Positions 33,126 to 40,520 of a stretch of DNA of 64,000 nt are shown one piece after another. The notes below the pieces were generated by a model. It was not told the DNA's origin. It made no database searches and saw only the letters and a list, made by a program, of their open reading frames with translations. The translations under genes were made by a program, and so were the position numbers. Each line of letters starts with the position of its first letter. The first letter of the stretch is position 1. The stretch is from Brachybacterium squillarum M-6-3 (lineage in GTDB: Bacteria; Actinomycetota; Actinomycetes; Actinomycetales; Dermabacteraceae): the NCBI RefSeq assembly GCF_000225825.1, contig NZ_AGBX01000001.1, positions 248,001 to 312,000 on the forward strand, written 5' to 3'.

Positions 33126-34603
33126 TCCTCGGCGTCGTCGACATCGGGATCCTCGAGCTCGCACGGGTCCTCGCCCGCGGCGGCGACCGCGTGGGCTCGC
33201 AAATCCTCCGCGGTGATCGCGAGTTCCTCGCGTGCCACCGCCACGAAGCGCTGCGCGTAGTTCTCCCGGGGGATGTCGCCCAGGTAGTAGGTGGCCAGCT
33301 CCTCGCGGCGGGCACGCATGGTGTCGGTCGCCAGCAGCTCGTCGAGCAGCGCCTCGAGGTTGTCCAGGCTTCCGTCCAGCACGTAGGCGGCGCGGGAGGT
33401 GGGGAACTGGGCCACGAACTCCTCTGCGTCCATGGTGGTCGCGACCATCGCGAAGGGCTTGCGGGAGTGGAGGTAGTCGCCGACGACGCTGGAGACGTCG
33501 GAGATCATCGCGTCGCTGGCGTTGAAGCACTCGAAGATCGAGAGGTCCTTCTCGGCGACCCGACCCCAGAGGTGCTCGCGACCCGTCGCCGCGGCGTCTT
33601 CCTCGAGCATCCGCTTGATCTCGGTGCAGGCGGCACGCAGCTCGGGGTCGCGGTAGCTGTAGGGGTGGGGGCGGAACACGACGGTGGCGCCGCGCTCGAG
33701 CAGCGCCCGCACCATCTGCGGTCCCACCAGCAGCGAGGAGTAGTCGGTCTCCTTCTGGTAGCCGCGCCAGGTGGGGGCATACAGCACCGTCTTCTGCTCC
33801 AGCGATCCGATCGGGCCGCGGGCGGGCTCGACGTCCTCCACCTGCGGACGGCCGACGATGCGGAAGATCTCGGGCGGCATGTCGATGCCCCACAGCCCGA
33901 AGCGGTCGATCGCGGCCTGGCCGGCCACGAAGTCGCGGTCGAACATCCGCATCACGGGGTTCACGCTGGCGGCCTTGTCGGACTCGCCGTGCAGCAGCTG
34001 GATGTGGGTGAGCTGCGAGTAGCGGATCATGTGGTTGTTGCGGACGCCGTTGTTCACGTAGAACACGGCCTTCAGCGAGGGGACCACCACCGGGTCGAGA
34101 TCCTTCAGGGAGCGGCGCAGCAGGACCGGTCGATCGGTGATCGCGGCGACCTCGCGCAGGTTGGTGGCGGTGCGCACGATGACGGCGAACGGCACCCCGA
34201 TGCGCTCCAGGTACGGCAGCCACATCTTCACCTGGAACTGCGAGCGCGCCTCGGCGTGCCAGTACAGGTAGAAGACGGGGCCGATCTGCTCGAGCACCTC
34301 GCCGATCTCCGCCTGGAAGCGCCGCCGGGCCCGGATCCGGGCGACGACGTCGGCCAGGGCGAAGGCCCCGAAGACGAGGGCGCCGGCCGTGACCGCGAGC
34401 GGCACCAGCTGGAACCAGGGCGGCAGCAGCGGGGCGATCACGAACAGCGCCAGGCCGATCAGGCTGGCGGGGAACAGATAGCCGTAGCGGAAGGCCGCCT
34501 TGTTACGGGTGGCGCGATCGGGCAGGTGGAAGGCGTACGGGGCCGCGATCCCGTGCAGGGTGCGCAGCAGGCGCTCCAGCTCGATCCCGGCCGCGGCGAG
34601 CAC
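33113..34603 (-). pseudogene. 5'-truncated CDP-glycerol glycerophosphotransferase (duplicate of 36762-38588)
   Basis: 496 codons remain open from a GTG that is an internal Val codon of the intact copy. Compared with 36762-38588 it lacks about 103 N-terminal residues containing the first four membrane helices, because the sequence switches at 34604 to the duplicated tagH fragment. From 33241 to 34603 it appears base-for-base identical to 36917-38279. The catalytic motifs (LLHGESDKAA, LYAPTWRGYQK, FRPHPYSYRD, SDAMISDVSSVVGDY) are intact. Only the last 45 residues differ from the intact copy; both tails are acidic. There is no sign of a promoter, so expression is doubtful, though the soluble catalytic part could fold. 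Confidence 0.75.
33241..34603. repeat. Duplicated segment, copy A: polymerase body (1363 bp)
   Basis: Appears identical to 36917-38279 at offset 3676. Identity starts in the codons for the sequence FRENYAQRF region end and stops exactly at the truncation point of the minus-strand gene. Confidence 0.85.
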
Positions 34604-34605
34604 GG

Positions 34606-34986
34606 CACGGCATGCCGCGGGACATGGTCGACGAGAAGTACGGCGAGATCGTGGACTTCGCGGAGACCAAGGACTTCATGGAGACCCCCTTCCGCCACTA
34701 CTCCTCCGGCATGAAGGTGCGCCTGGCCTTCGCCGTGATCTCCCAGCTCGAGGAGCCCATCCTGCTGGTGGACGAGGTGCTCGCCGTCGGCGACAAAGCC
34801 TTCAAGGAGAAGTGCTACCAGCGCATCGAGTCCCAGCTCGCCGAGGGGCGCACCATGTTCCTGGTCTCCCACAACAACGGCGACCTCAAGCGGTTCTGCA
34901 ACCGCGGCCTGTACCTGCGCGAGGGCGCACTCCGCGCCGACGGGGACCTCAAGGAAGTCCTGGACCAGTACGGCCGGGAGGGCTGA
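34606..34986 (+). pseudogene. Truncated tagH: C-terminal half of the exporter ATPase
   Basis: The fragment encodes the last 125-127 residues of TagH, from HGMPRDMVDEKYGEI to DQYGREG. It keeps the signature (HYSSGMKVRLAFAV), Walker B (PILLVDEVLAVGD) and H-loop but lacks Walker A and the whole first half, so it cannot be an ATPase by itself. An ATG at 34612 with no SD could only give a 124-aa fragment. It directly abuts the truncated polymerase (junction at 34604-34606), head to head. Confidence 0.8.
34606..34986. repeat. Duplicated segment, copy B: 3' end of tagH
   Basis: Matches 31041-31421 with scattered silent changes and three amino-acid replacements. The polymerase repeat, by contrast, looks identical, so the two ends of the unit have different histories or one has been homogenised. 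Confidence 0.85.
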
Positions 34987-35007
34987 GGGACCGCCGCTGC
35001 CCGAGGG

Positions 35008-35013
35008 TAGGCT
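35008..35013 (+). promoter_or_regulatory. -10 box TAGGCT before the second TagE-like gene
   Basis: TAGGCT lies 73 bases before the GTG at 35086. It would let this gene be transcribed independently of the broken tagH fragment. Confidence 0.4.
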
Positions 35014-35085
35014 CGACGCAGGATCGACCGCACCGGCTGTGACGCCATCTGCACGTGTCCACGCCACCGAATCTTGGAGATCATC

Positions 35086-36699
35086 GTGACCGCTGCATAC
35101 ATCATCGTCTACGCCTTCGGCACCGGCGGGCGGACCGTCGCCATTCTCGATCAGTGCAGGATGTTCCTCCGGCTGGGGATCTCCCCCACGATCGTGACCT
35201 TCAACTTCGACGCGAACTTCTCCCAGAGGATCCAGAGCCGCCGCGATAACGGGGATATCCCCGATGGCACCCGCGTCATCAACATCTACGAGGAACTCCG
35301 CAGTGAGGCGGCCCCCGCCGACGAACCGACGTCGCTGACAGAGCCCGCGGAGACCTGCATGACGGCCTCCCACCTCGACGGCTCGACGACTGTCACCTCG
35401 CACTTCGACCGCGCCGGTCGACTTCTTGAATCCCGCCACCTGCGGCAGGACGGCACCGCGCTCAGGACGATCGGCTACGCCGACGAAATTCCCGTGCGCC
35501 GTCTCGAGTTCGACGCGACAGGCTCACCGTTGCGAGAGCTGACCCTCACAGCTGCTGGTGCCGTCGCCTCTGAGAGGTACCTGGCCGCGGACGGGTTCTG
35601 CTACGTGACCCGCAAGCTGAATCCCGACACCGGTAAGCAGGAAGGCATCTTCGTCCACGATCGGAACGGTGCGCCGTCGACGCGATATGCCCACAACACG
35701 CCGTGGCACACGTCTTGGCTGGACACCATTCTTTCCCGCGAGCCCCGCACCCTGATGGCCATCGCGGAGTCGCCGAGCGCGATGACCAAGCTGCTGGACA
35801 CCTCCGCGAACAGCGCGACCAAGATGTACTTCGTCCACGACAATCACTTCAAGAGCCCGTACACGCTGGGCTCGCCCCTTCGCGACGACTACAGCGGCCC
35901 GTTCCGCCGGTCCCAGGACATGGACACGATCATCTGCCCCACCGCGGCGCAGGCGGACGATCTGCGCGCCACGCTCCCAGATGCGCCGCGGATCTCCTCC
36001 GTTCCGAACGTCATCCGAGACAAGCGGTCCCCTAAGCCTGCCTCCAGCGTCCCCGGGAGGATCGGGGTCTTCTGTCGCTTGGCCGCGGAACAGAAGCGGG
36101 TCGACCTCCTCCTTCGCATCTTCTCGACCGTTCTCGAGCGTCGACCGGATGCCCGCCTGGAGATCTTCGGCGACGGTCCGGACCGAGGAAGGCTGGAGAA
36201 GATCGCCAAGGATCTGAGCCTCACGGGGTCCGTGACCTTCCACGGGCGCATCGACGGTGTCGGAGACGCGATGGCCTCGTGCGCCGTCACCGCGACCACG
36301 GCGAGCAGCGAAGCATTCGGGCTCTCGATCGGGGAATCACTCGCCGCGGGCACGCCCGTGATCTCCTTCGCCATCAACTACGGGCCGCGAGACCTTATCC
36401 GAGACGGGGTCGACGGTCGACTGATCGACGAAGCCGACGAGTCGGCCTACGCCGAAGCGCTCATCGCCCTGCTCGACGTGCAGGAGCAGACCGCCGCGAT
36501 GGGTGAGCGAGGCGCGCAGCGCATGGCGGAGGAGTTCTCGCTCGAGGCCGTGACCGAGGAGTGGGGTGCACTCATCCAGGACGTGACCGGATGGGACCTG
36601 AACCGCGCGGACGGCCGCCCTGACGTAACGACCGGAGGCACGGCCAGCACGACGGGCCGCCTCCGCCGATGGCTTCGGGGCGGGACGACGACCGACTGA
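35086..36699 (+). CDS. TagE-like retaining glucosyltransferase (GT4), second gene
   Basis: 537 aa. IIVYAFGTGGRTVAILDQCR at the N-terminus, a strand-rich insertion (about 95-195, e.g. STTVTSHFDRAGRLLESRHL, RYLAADGFCYVTRKLNPDTG), MYFVHDNHFKSPYTLGSPLR, then the donor site GVFCRLAAEQKRVDLLLRIF, LEIFGDGPDRGRLEKIA, SEAFGLSIGESLAAGTPVIS and DGVDGRLI. It is homologous throughout to 31567-33090 but strongly diverged and more GC-rich. Two such enzymes could attach different sugars, or the same sugar at different positions, on the surface polymer. GTG start with GGAG six bases upstream; a TTG 12 bases earlier is the alternative. Confidence 0.85.
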   Translation: MTAAYIIVYAFGTGGRTVAILDQCRMFLRLGISPTIVTFNFDANFSQRIQSRRDNGDIPDGTRVINIYEELRSEAAPADEPTSLTEPAETCMTASHLDGSTTVTSHFDRAGRLLESRHLRQDGTALRTIGYADEIPVRRLEFDATGSPLRELTLTAAGAVASERYLAADGFCYVTRKLNPDTGKQEGIFVHDRNGAPSTRYAHNTPWHTSWLDTILSREPRTLMAIAESPSAMTKLLDTSANSATKMYFVHDNHFKSPYTLGSPLRDDYSGPFRRSQDMDTIICPTAAQADDLRATLPDAPRISSVPNVIRDKRSPKPASSVPGRIGVFCRLAAEQKRVDLLLRIFSTVLERRPDARLEIFGDGPDRGRLEKIAKDLSLTGSVTFHGRIDGVGDAMASCAVTATTASSEAFGLSIGESLAAGTPVISFAINYGPRDLIRDGVDGRLIDEADESAYAEALIALLDVQEQTAAMGERGAQRMAEEFSLEAVTEEWGALIQDVTGWDLNRADGRPDVTTGGTASTTGRLRRWLRGGTTTD

Positions 36700-36738
36700 T
36701 CCTGGACCAGGCGCCGGAGGAATCAACGCTCCCACCGG

Positions 36739-36770
36739 CGGGCCTGAGCGGCTGGGGCCGCTCAGGCCCG
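36739..36770. terminator. Bidirectional terminator between convergent glycosyltransferase and polymerase
   Basis: A perfect 14-bp stem (CGGGCCTGAGCGGC and complement) with loop TGGG. The minus-strand stop codon lies within it, and the plus-strand stop is 40 bases before. Confidence 0.75.
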
Positions 36771-38588
36771 GGCGTCCTCCCCCGGCTCCTCGACCTCGCC
36801 GTTCTCCTCGTCCTCGCCGTCCGCGTCCTCGTCGGACTCGGACTGCTCTTCCTCGAGGGCCGGCGCATACATCACCAGGTCCTCCTCGGTGACGCCCAGC
36901 TCACCGCGCGCGACGTCCACGAAGCGCTGCGCGTAGTTCTCCCGGGGGATGTCGCCCAGGTAGTAGGTGGCCAGCTCCTCGCGGCGGGCACGCATGGTGT
37001 CGGTCGCCAGCAGCTCGTCGAGCAGCGCCTCGAGGTTGTCCAGGCTTCCGTCCAGCACGTAGGCGGCGCGGGAGGTGGGGAACTGGGCCACGAACTCCTC
37101 TGCGTCCATGGTGGTCGCGACCATCGCGAAGGGCTTGCGGGAGTGGAGGTAGTCGCCGACGACGCTGGAGACGTCGGAGATCATCGCGTCGCTGGCGTTG
37201 AAGCACTCGAAGATCGAGAGGTCCTTCTCGGCGACCCGACCCCAGAGGTGCTCGCGACCCGTCGCCGCGGCGTCTTCCTCGAGCATCCGCTTGATCTCGG
37301 TGCAGGCGGCACGCAGCTCGGGGTCGCGGTAGCTGTAGGGGTGGGGGCGGAACACGACGGTGGCGCCGCGCTCGAGCAGCGCCCGCACCATCTGCGGTCC
37401 CACCAGCAGCGAGGAGTAGTCGGTCTCCTTCTGGTAGCCGCGCCAGGTGGGGGCATACAGCACCGTCTTCTGCTCCAGCGATCCGATCGGGCCGCGGGCG
37501 GGCTCGACGTCCTCCACCTGCGGACGGCCGACGATGCGGAAGATCTCGGGCGGCATGTCGATGCCCCACAGCCCGAAGCGGTCGATCGCGGCCTGGCCGG
37601 CCACGAAGTCGCGGTCGAACATCCGCATCACGGGGTTCACGCTGGCGGCCTTGTCGGACTCGCCGTGCAGCAGCTGGATGTGGGTGAGCTGCGAGTAGCG
37701 GATCATGTGGTTGTTGCGGACGCCGTTGTTCACGTAGAACACGGCCTTCAGCGAGGGGACCACCACCGGGTCGAGATCCTTCAGGGAGCGGCGCAGCAGG
37801 ACCGGTCGATCGGTGATCGCGGCGACCTCGCGCAGGTTGGTGGCGGTGCGCACGATGACGGCGAACGGCACCCCGATGCGCTCCAGGTACGGCAGCCACA
37901 TCTTCACCTGGAACTGCGAGCGCGCCTCGGCGTGCCAGTACAGGTAGAAGACGGGGCCGATCTGCTCGAGCACCTCGCCGATCTCCGCCTGGAAGCGCCG
38001 CCGGGCCCGGATCCGGGCGACGACGTCGGCCAGGGCGAAGGCCCCGAAGACGAGGGCGCCGGCCGTGACCGCGAGCGGCACCAGCTGGAACCAGGGCGGC
38101 AGCAGCGGGGCGATCACGAACAGCGCCAGGCCGATCAGGCTGGCGGGGAACAGATAGCCGTAGCGGAAGGCCGCCTTGTTACGGGTGGCGCGATCGGGCA
38201 GGTGGAAGGCGTACGGGGCCGCGATCCCGTGCAGGGTGCGCAGCAGGCGCTCCAGCTCGATCCCGGCCGCGGCGAGCACCGCGATGACGACGGAGAGCGC
38301 GGTGAGCTCCTCGGCCGCGACCAAATGCACCACGCCCGCGGCGAGCACGAGGTAGCGCGCCGTGAAGTACCGGGTGATGCCGCCGACGCCGCGGGGCCGA
38401 CGCAGCAGGGTCTTGCGCTGGCGGTAGGTGATCAGCGCCAGGGGCAGCAGGAGCAGGACGAGGGAGATCCATGTCTGGGGGGCCAGCGCGGCCCCCAGCA
38501 CCGCGGCGATCCCCAGCAGGTTCGCGACGATCGACCAGAAGTTCACGATCCGCAGGGCACGCTGGACCTTCTTGCTGCGCTTGCTCAT
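36762..38588 (-). CDS. Membrane-bound CDP-glycerol/ribitol glycerophosphotransferase (TagF-like polymerase)
   Basis: 608 aa. Six hydrophobic helices in the first 190 residues (two near 17-55, two near 75-105, two near 145-190) anchor a TagF-like catalytic region: LLHGESDKAASVNP (about 305), TVLYAPTWRGYQKETDY (about 377), VVFRPHPYSYRD (about 412), NASDAMISDVSSVVGDYLHS (about 465). It would polymerise polyol phosphate from a CDP-activated donor at the membrane. The C-terminus is a highly acidic 35-residue tail (SESDEDADGEDEENGEVEEP). The start is ATG (MSKRSKKVQRALRI). Its middle is duplicated in the truncated gene at 33113-34603. A 445-bp gap separates it from the CDP-polyol genes. Confidence 0.85.
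   Translation of the reverse strand: MSKRSKKVQRALRIVNFWSIVANLLGIAAVLGAALAPQTWISLVLLLLPLALITYRQRKTLLRRPRGVGGITRYFTARYLVLAAGVVHLVAAEELTALSVVIAVLAAAGIELERLLRTLHGIAAPYAFHLPDRATRNKAAFRYGYLFPASLIGLALFVIAPLLPPWFQLVPLAVTAGALVFGAFALADVVARIRARRRFQAEIGEVLEQIGPVFYLYWHAEARSQFQVKMWLPYLERIGVPFAVIVRTATNLREVAAITDRPVLLRRSLKDLDPVVVPSLKAVFYVNNGVRNNHMIRYSQLTHIQLLHGESDKAASVNPVMRMFDRDFVAGQAAIDRFGLWGIDMPPEIFRIVGRPQVEDVEPARGPIGSLEQKTVLYAPTWRGYQKETDYSSLLVGPQMVRALLERGATVVFRPHPYSYRDPELRAACTEIKRMLEEDAAATGREHLWGRVAEKDLSIFECFNASDAMISDVSSVVGDYLHSRKPFAMVATTMDAEEFVAQFPTSRAAYVLDGSLDNLEALLDELLATDTMRARREELATYYLGDIPRENYAQRFVDVARGELGVTEEDLVMYAPALEEEQSESDEDADGEDEENGEVEEPGEDARA
36917..38279. repeat. Duplicated segment, copy B: polymerase body (1363 bp)
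   Basis: Appears identical to 33241-34603. Right edge of the tandem unit; beyond 38279 the intact gene continues with its N-terminal helices. Confidence 0.85.
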
Positions 38589-39033
38589 TCCACCGGGTCT
38601 TCACATCGAGGGACTCGTCGGGAGATGTCCGAGACGGGCGGTCCCGCGACAGGAACTGCGCGGCGTGCCGACCGACCTCGGCGCGGCGGAGCGGGACGAG
38701 GAGGCCGCTCGGCTCGTCGGCATTCTGTCACGCCGGGGACGAGCAACGACCACCCGAGGTCGGGACGTGACCCCACCGGCACCATGCACCGTCACGTCAG
38801 GTCCTGGGCGCTCGGTCTCGACCCACTGCCGCGGACCACGGATTCGCGCCGTGCACCCCGGGGACCGCACGACGCGCCACTGCATCGGATCACCCCAGTT
38901 CACCCCGCGTTCATGCAGTAGGGTCGTCTCACCCCCCAGCGACGGCCCCGACGGGTTCGACAGCGGCGTCGACCAGCACGGACGCCGCTCCTGAGCCCCG
39001 GCACCGGGCCCTGGACGGCATGAAGGGAAGAGA
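38589..39033. other. 445-bp divergent intergenic region
   Basis: No convincing gene. A TAGGGT -10 candidate at 38919-38924 on the plus strand would give a leader of about 100 bases to the cytidylyltransferase gene. GGGAAGAG just before 39034 serves as its SD. The minus-strand promoter for the polymerase must also be here, but I cannot place it. Confidence 0.4.
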
Positions 39034-39720
39034 ATGTACTCACTGATCCTGCTGAACGGCGGGGTGGGCGCGCGAATCGGCGCCGACCAGCCGAAGCAGC
39101 TGCTCAAACTGCGAGGGATCCCGATCCTGGTCTACTCGCTGATCACCGCGAACCGGGTCAAGGACATCACGCAGATCGTGGTGAACTACCCGCCCGAGTG
39201 GCGCGAGGCGATCGAGGAGCTGCTGGAGGCCTACGCGATCACCACCCCGGTGGTGCTGGTCGAGGCCGGCGACTCCCGCCACAGTTCCGTGGCCGCGATG
39301 CTGCCGCACGCCACCAACGAGAACGTCATCATCCACGAGGCGGCGCGTCCGCTGGCGTCCAAGGCCGACTTCGAGGCCCTGATCGCCGACGAGCACGCCA
39401 ACGTCTCGCTGATGACGCCGATCTCCTTCACCGTGGCGCCGGTCGACCCAGAGACCCATGAGGTCACCGGCTCGCTGGACCGGAACCGTCTGCGCAACGT
39501 GCAGCTGCCGCAGAAGTTCGCCAAGGCGGACCTGCAGCAGGCCCACGACAAGGCCGCCCACGACCACACGGTGTACACCGAGGACGCGACGCTGGTCGCG
39601 GACGCCGGCCACCCCGTGTACTTCATCGAGGGCTCGGACGTGAACTTCAAGGTGACCACGCCCACCGATCTGCGCATGGCAGGGTTCCTCCTGCGCCCGG
39701 AGGAGGAAGACGATGACTAA
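39034..39720 (+). CDS. IspD/TarI-family cytidylyltransferase (likely ribitol-5-phosphate cytidylyltransferase)
   Basis: 228 aa. The nucleotide loop is LILLNGGVGARIGADQPKQL, the altered G-rich motif of this family. RHSSVAAML and IIHEAARPLASKADF correspond to the CTP/Mg2+ site (SHDAARP in IspD), and PQKFAKADL and YTEDATLVADAGHPV follow. IspD and TarI are hard to separate by motif. Context decides: it lies in a teichoic-acid-type locus and overlaps an SDR reductase gene by 8 bases. That pairing matches TarI-TarJ, and more exactly the IspD-SDR fusion CDP-ribitol synthases of Haemophilus capsule loci. The start has a GGGAAGAG SD. Confidence 0.78.
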   Translation: MYSLILLNGGVGARIGADQPKQLLKLRGIPILVYSLITANRVKDITQIVVNYPPEWREAIEELLEAYAITTPVVLVEAGDSRHSSVAAMLPHATNENVIIHEAARPLASKADFEALIADEHANVSLMTPISFTVAPVDPETHEVTGSLDRNRLRNVQLPQKFAKADLQQAHDKAAHDHTVYTEDATLVADAGHPVYFIEGSDVNFKVTTPTDLRMAGFLLRPEEEDDD

Positions 39721-40420
39721 GACCGCCCTGGTCACCGGTGCATCCCGCGGCATCGGCCTGGAGACCGTCCGCCGGTTCATCCACAACAGCGAGGACATCA
39801 CCACCGTGGTGATGTTCGCCCGCGCCTCGGAGGACTTCGACGCCGCCGTGGCCACCCTGCAGGAGGAGGCCCCCGTCGGGCGCCGCATCATCGCGCGCAA
39901 CGTCGACGTGGGCGACCGCGGGGACCTGAAGAAGGCCGTCAAGGCGGCCTACGACGAGGTCGGCAACATCGACATCCTGGTCAACAACGCGGGCTACACC
40001 AACCCGGTGCCGCTGCAGCAGGTGAAGATGTCCGACTTCGAGAAGACGATGAACGTGAACGTCTACGCGCCGTTCCTCATCGTCAAGACGCTGCTGAACC
40101 GCGGCAACGAGTTCTCCCTGATCGTGAACATCGCCTCGACGGCCGGCATCAACGGCCGCTCGGGCTGGCTCTCCTACTCGGCCTCCAAGGCTGCCGTGAT
40201 CAACATGAGCCAGGTGATGCGCGAGGAGCTCGCCATCTACGGCACCCGTGTCGTCTGCCTCTCCCCCGGCCGGACCGCGACCGCCCTGCGGCGCACCCTG
40301 GCCCCCGAGGAGGACCCCTCGACGATCATGCAGCCCGAGCACGTCGCCAAGGTCATCGAGACCTTCGCGTCCCCGATCGGGCGCTTCATCGATTCCGAGA
40401 ATGTCGTCGTGCGCCAGTGA
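39713..40420 (+). CDS. Short-chain dehydrogenase, probable ribulose-5-phosphate reductase partner for CDP-ribitol
   Basis: 235 aa classical SDR. TGASRGIG (residues 8-15) binds NADP(H); NNAGYTNP, the catalytic Ser in IVNIASTAGI, and YSASKAAV (Tyr-x-x-x-Lys) are all present. It overlaps the cytidylyltransferase by 8 bases with GGAGGAAG as SD. By analogy with the SDR half of Bcs1/Acs1-type CDP-ribitol synthases, it would reduce ribulose 5-phosphate to ribitol 5-phosphate. A generic SDR function cannot be excluded from sequence alone. A terminator follows 31 bases after the stop. Confidence 0.75.
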   Translation: MTKTALVTGASRGIGLETVRRFIHNSEDITTVVMFARASEDFDAAVATLQEEAPVGRRIIARNVDVGDRGDLKKAVKAAYDEVGNIDILVNNAGYTNPVPLQQVKMSDFEKTMNVNVYAPFLIVKTLLNRGNEFSLIVNIASTAGINGRSGWLSYSASKAAVINMSQVMREELAIYGTRVVCLSPGRTATALRRTLAPEEDPSTIMQPEHVAKVIETFASPIGRFIDSENVVVRQ

Positions 40421-40451
40421 GCGCCGCCCGCCACGGCGGGAGCATCGACGC

Positions 40452-40495
40452 ACGGGGCGCGTGACCGGGCCGGGAGGTCCGCGCACGCGCCCCGT
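40452..40495. terminator. Hairpin terminator between the SDR gene and jetA
   Basis: ACGGGGCGCGTG (40452-40463) pairs perfectly with CACGCGCCCCGT (40484-40495), with a GC-rich inner loop. It sits between two convergent stop codons and could serve both strands. Confidence 0.7.
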
Positions 40496-40520
40496 CCGCA
40501 TGTGCGGGGACGGTCCCTGC

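Noticed and set aside
34606..34986. A functional second exporter ATPase
   Set aside because: It lacks Walker A and the N-terminal half; the sequence before it belongs to the truncated polymerase on the other strand.
31041..38588. Transposon-mediated duplication
   Set aside because: I find no transposase, terminal inverted repeats or target-site duplication at the edges.
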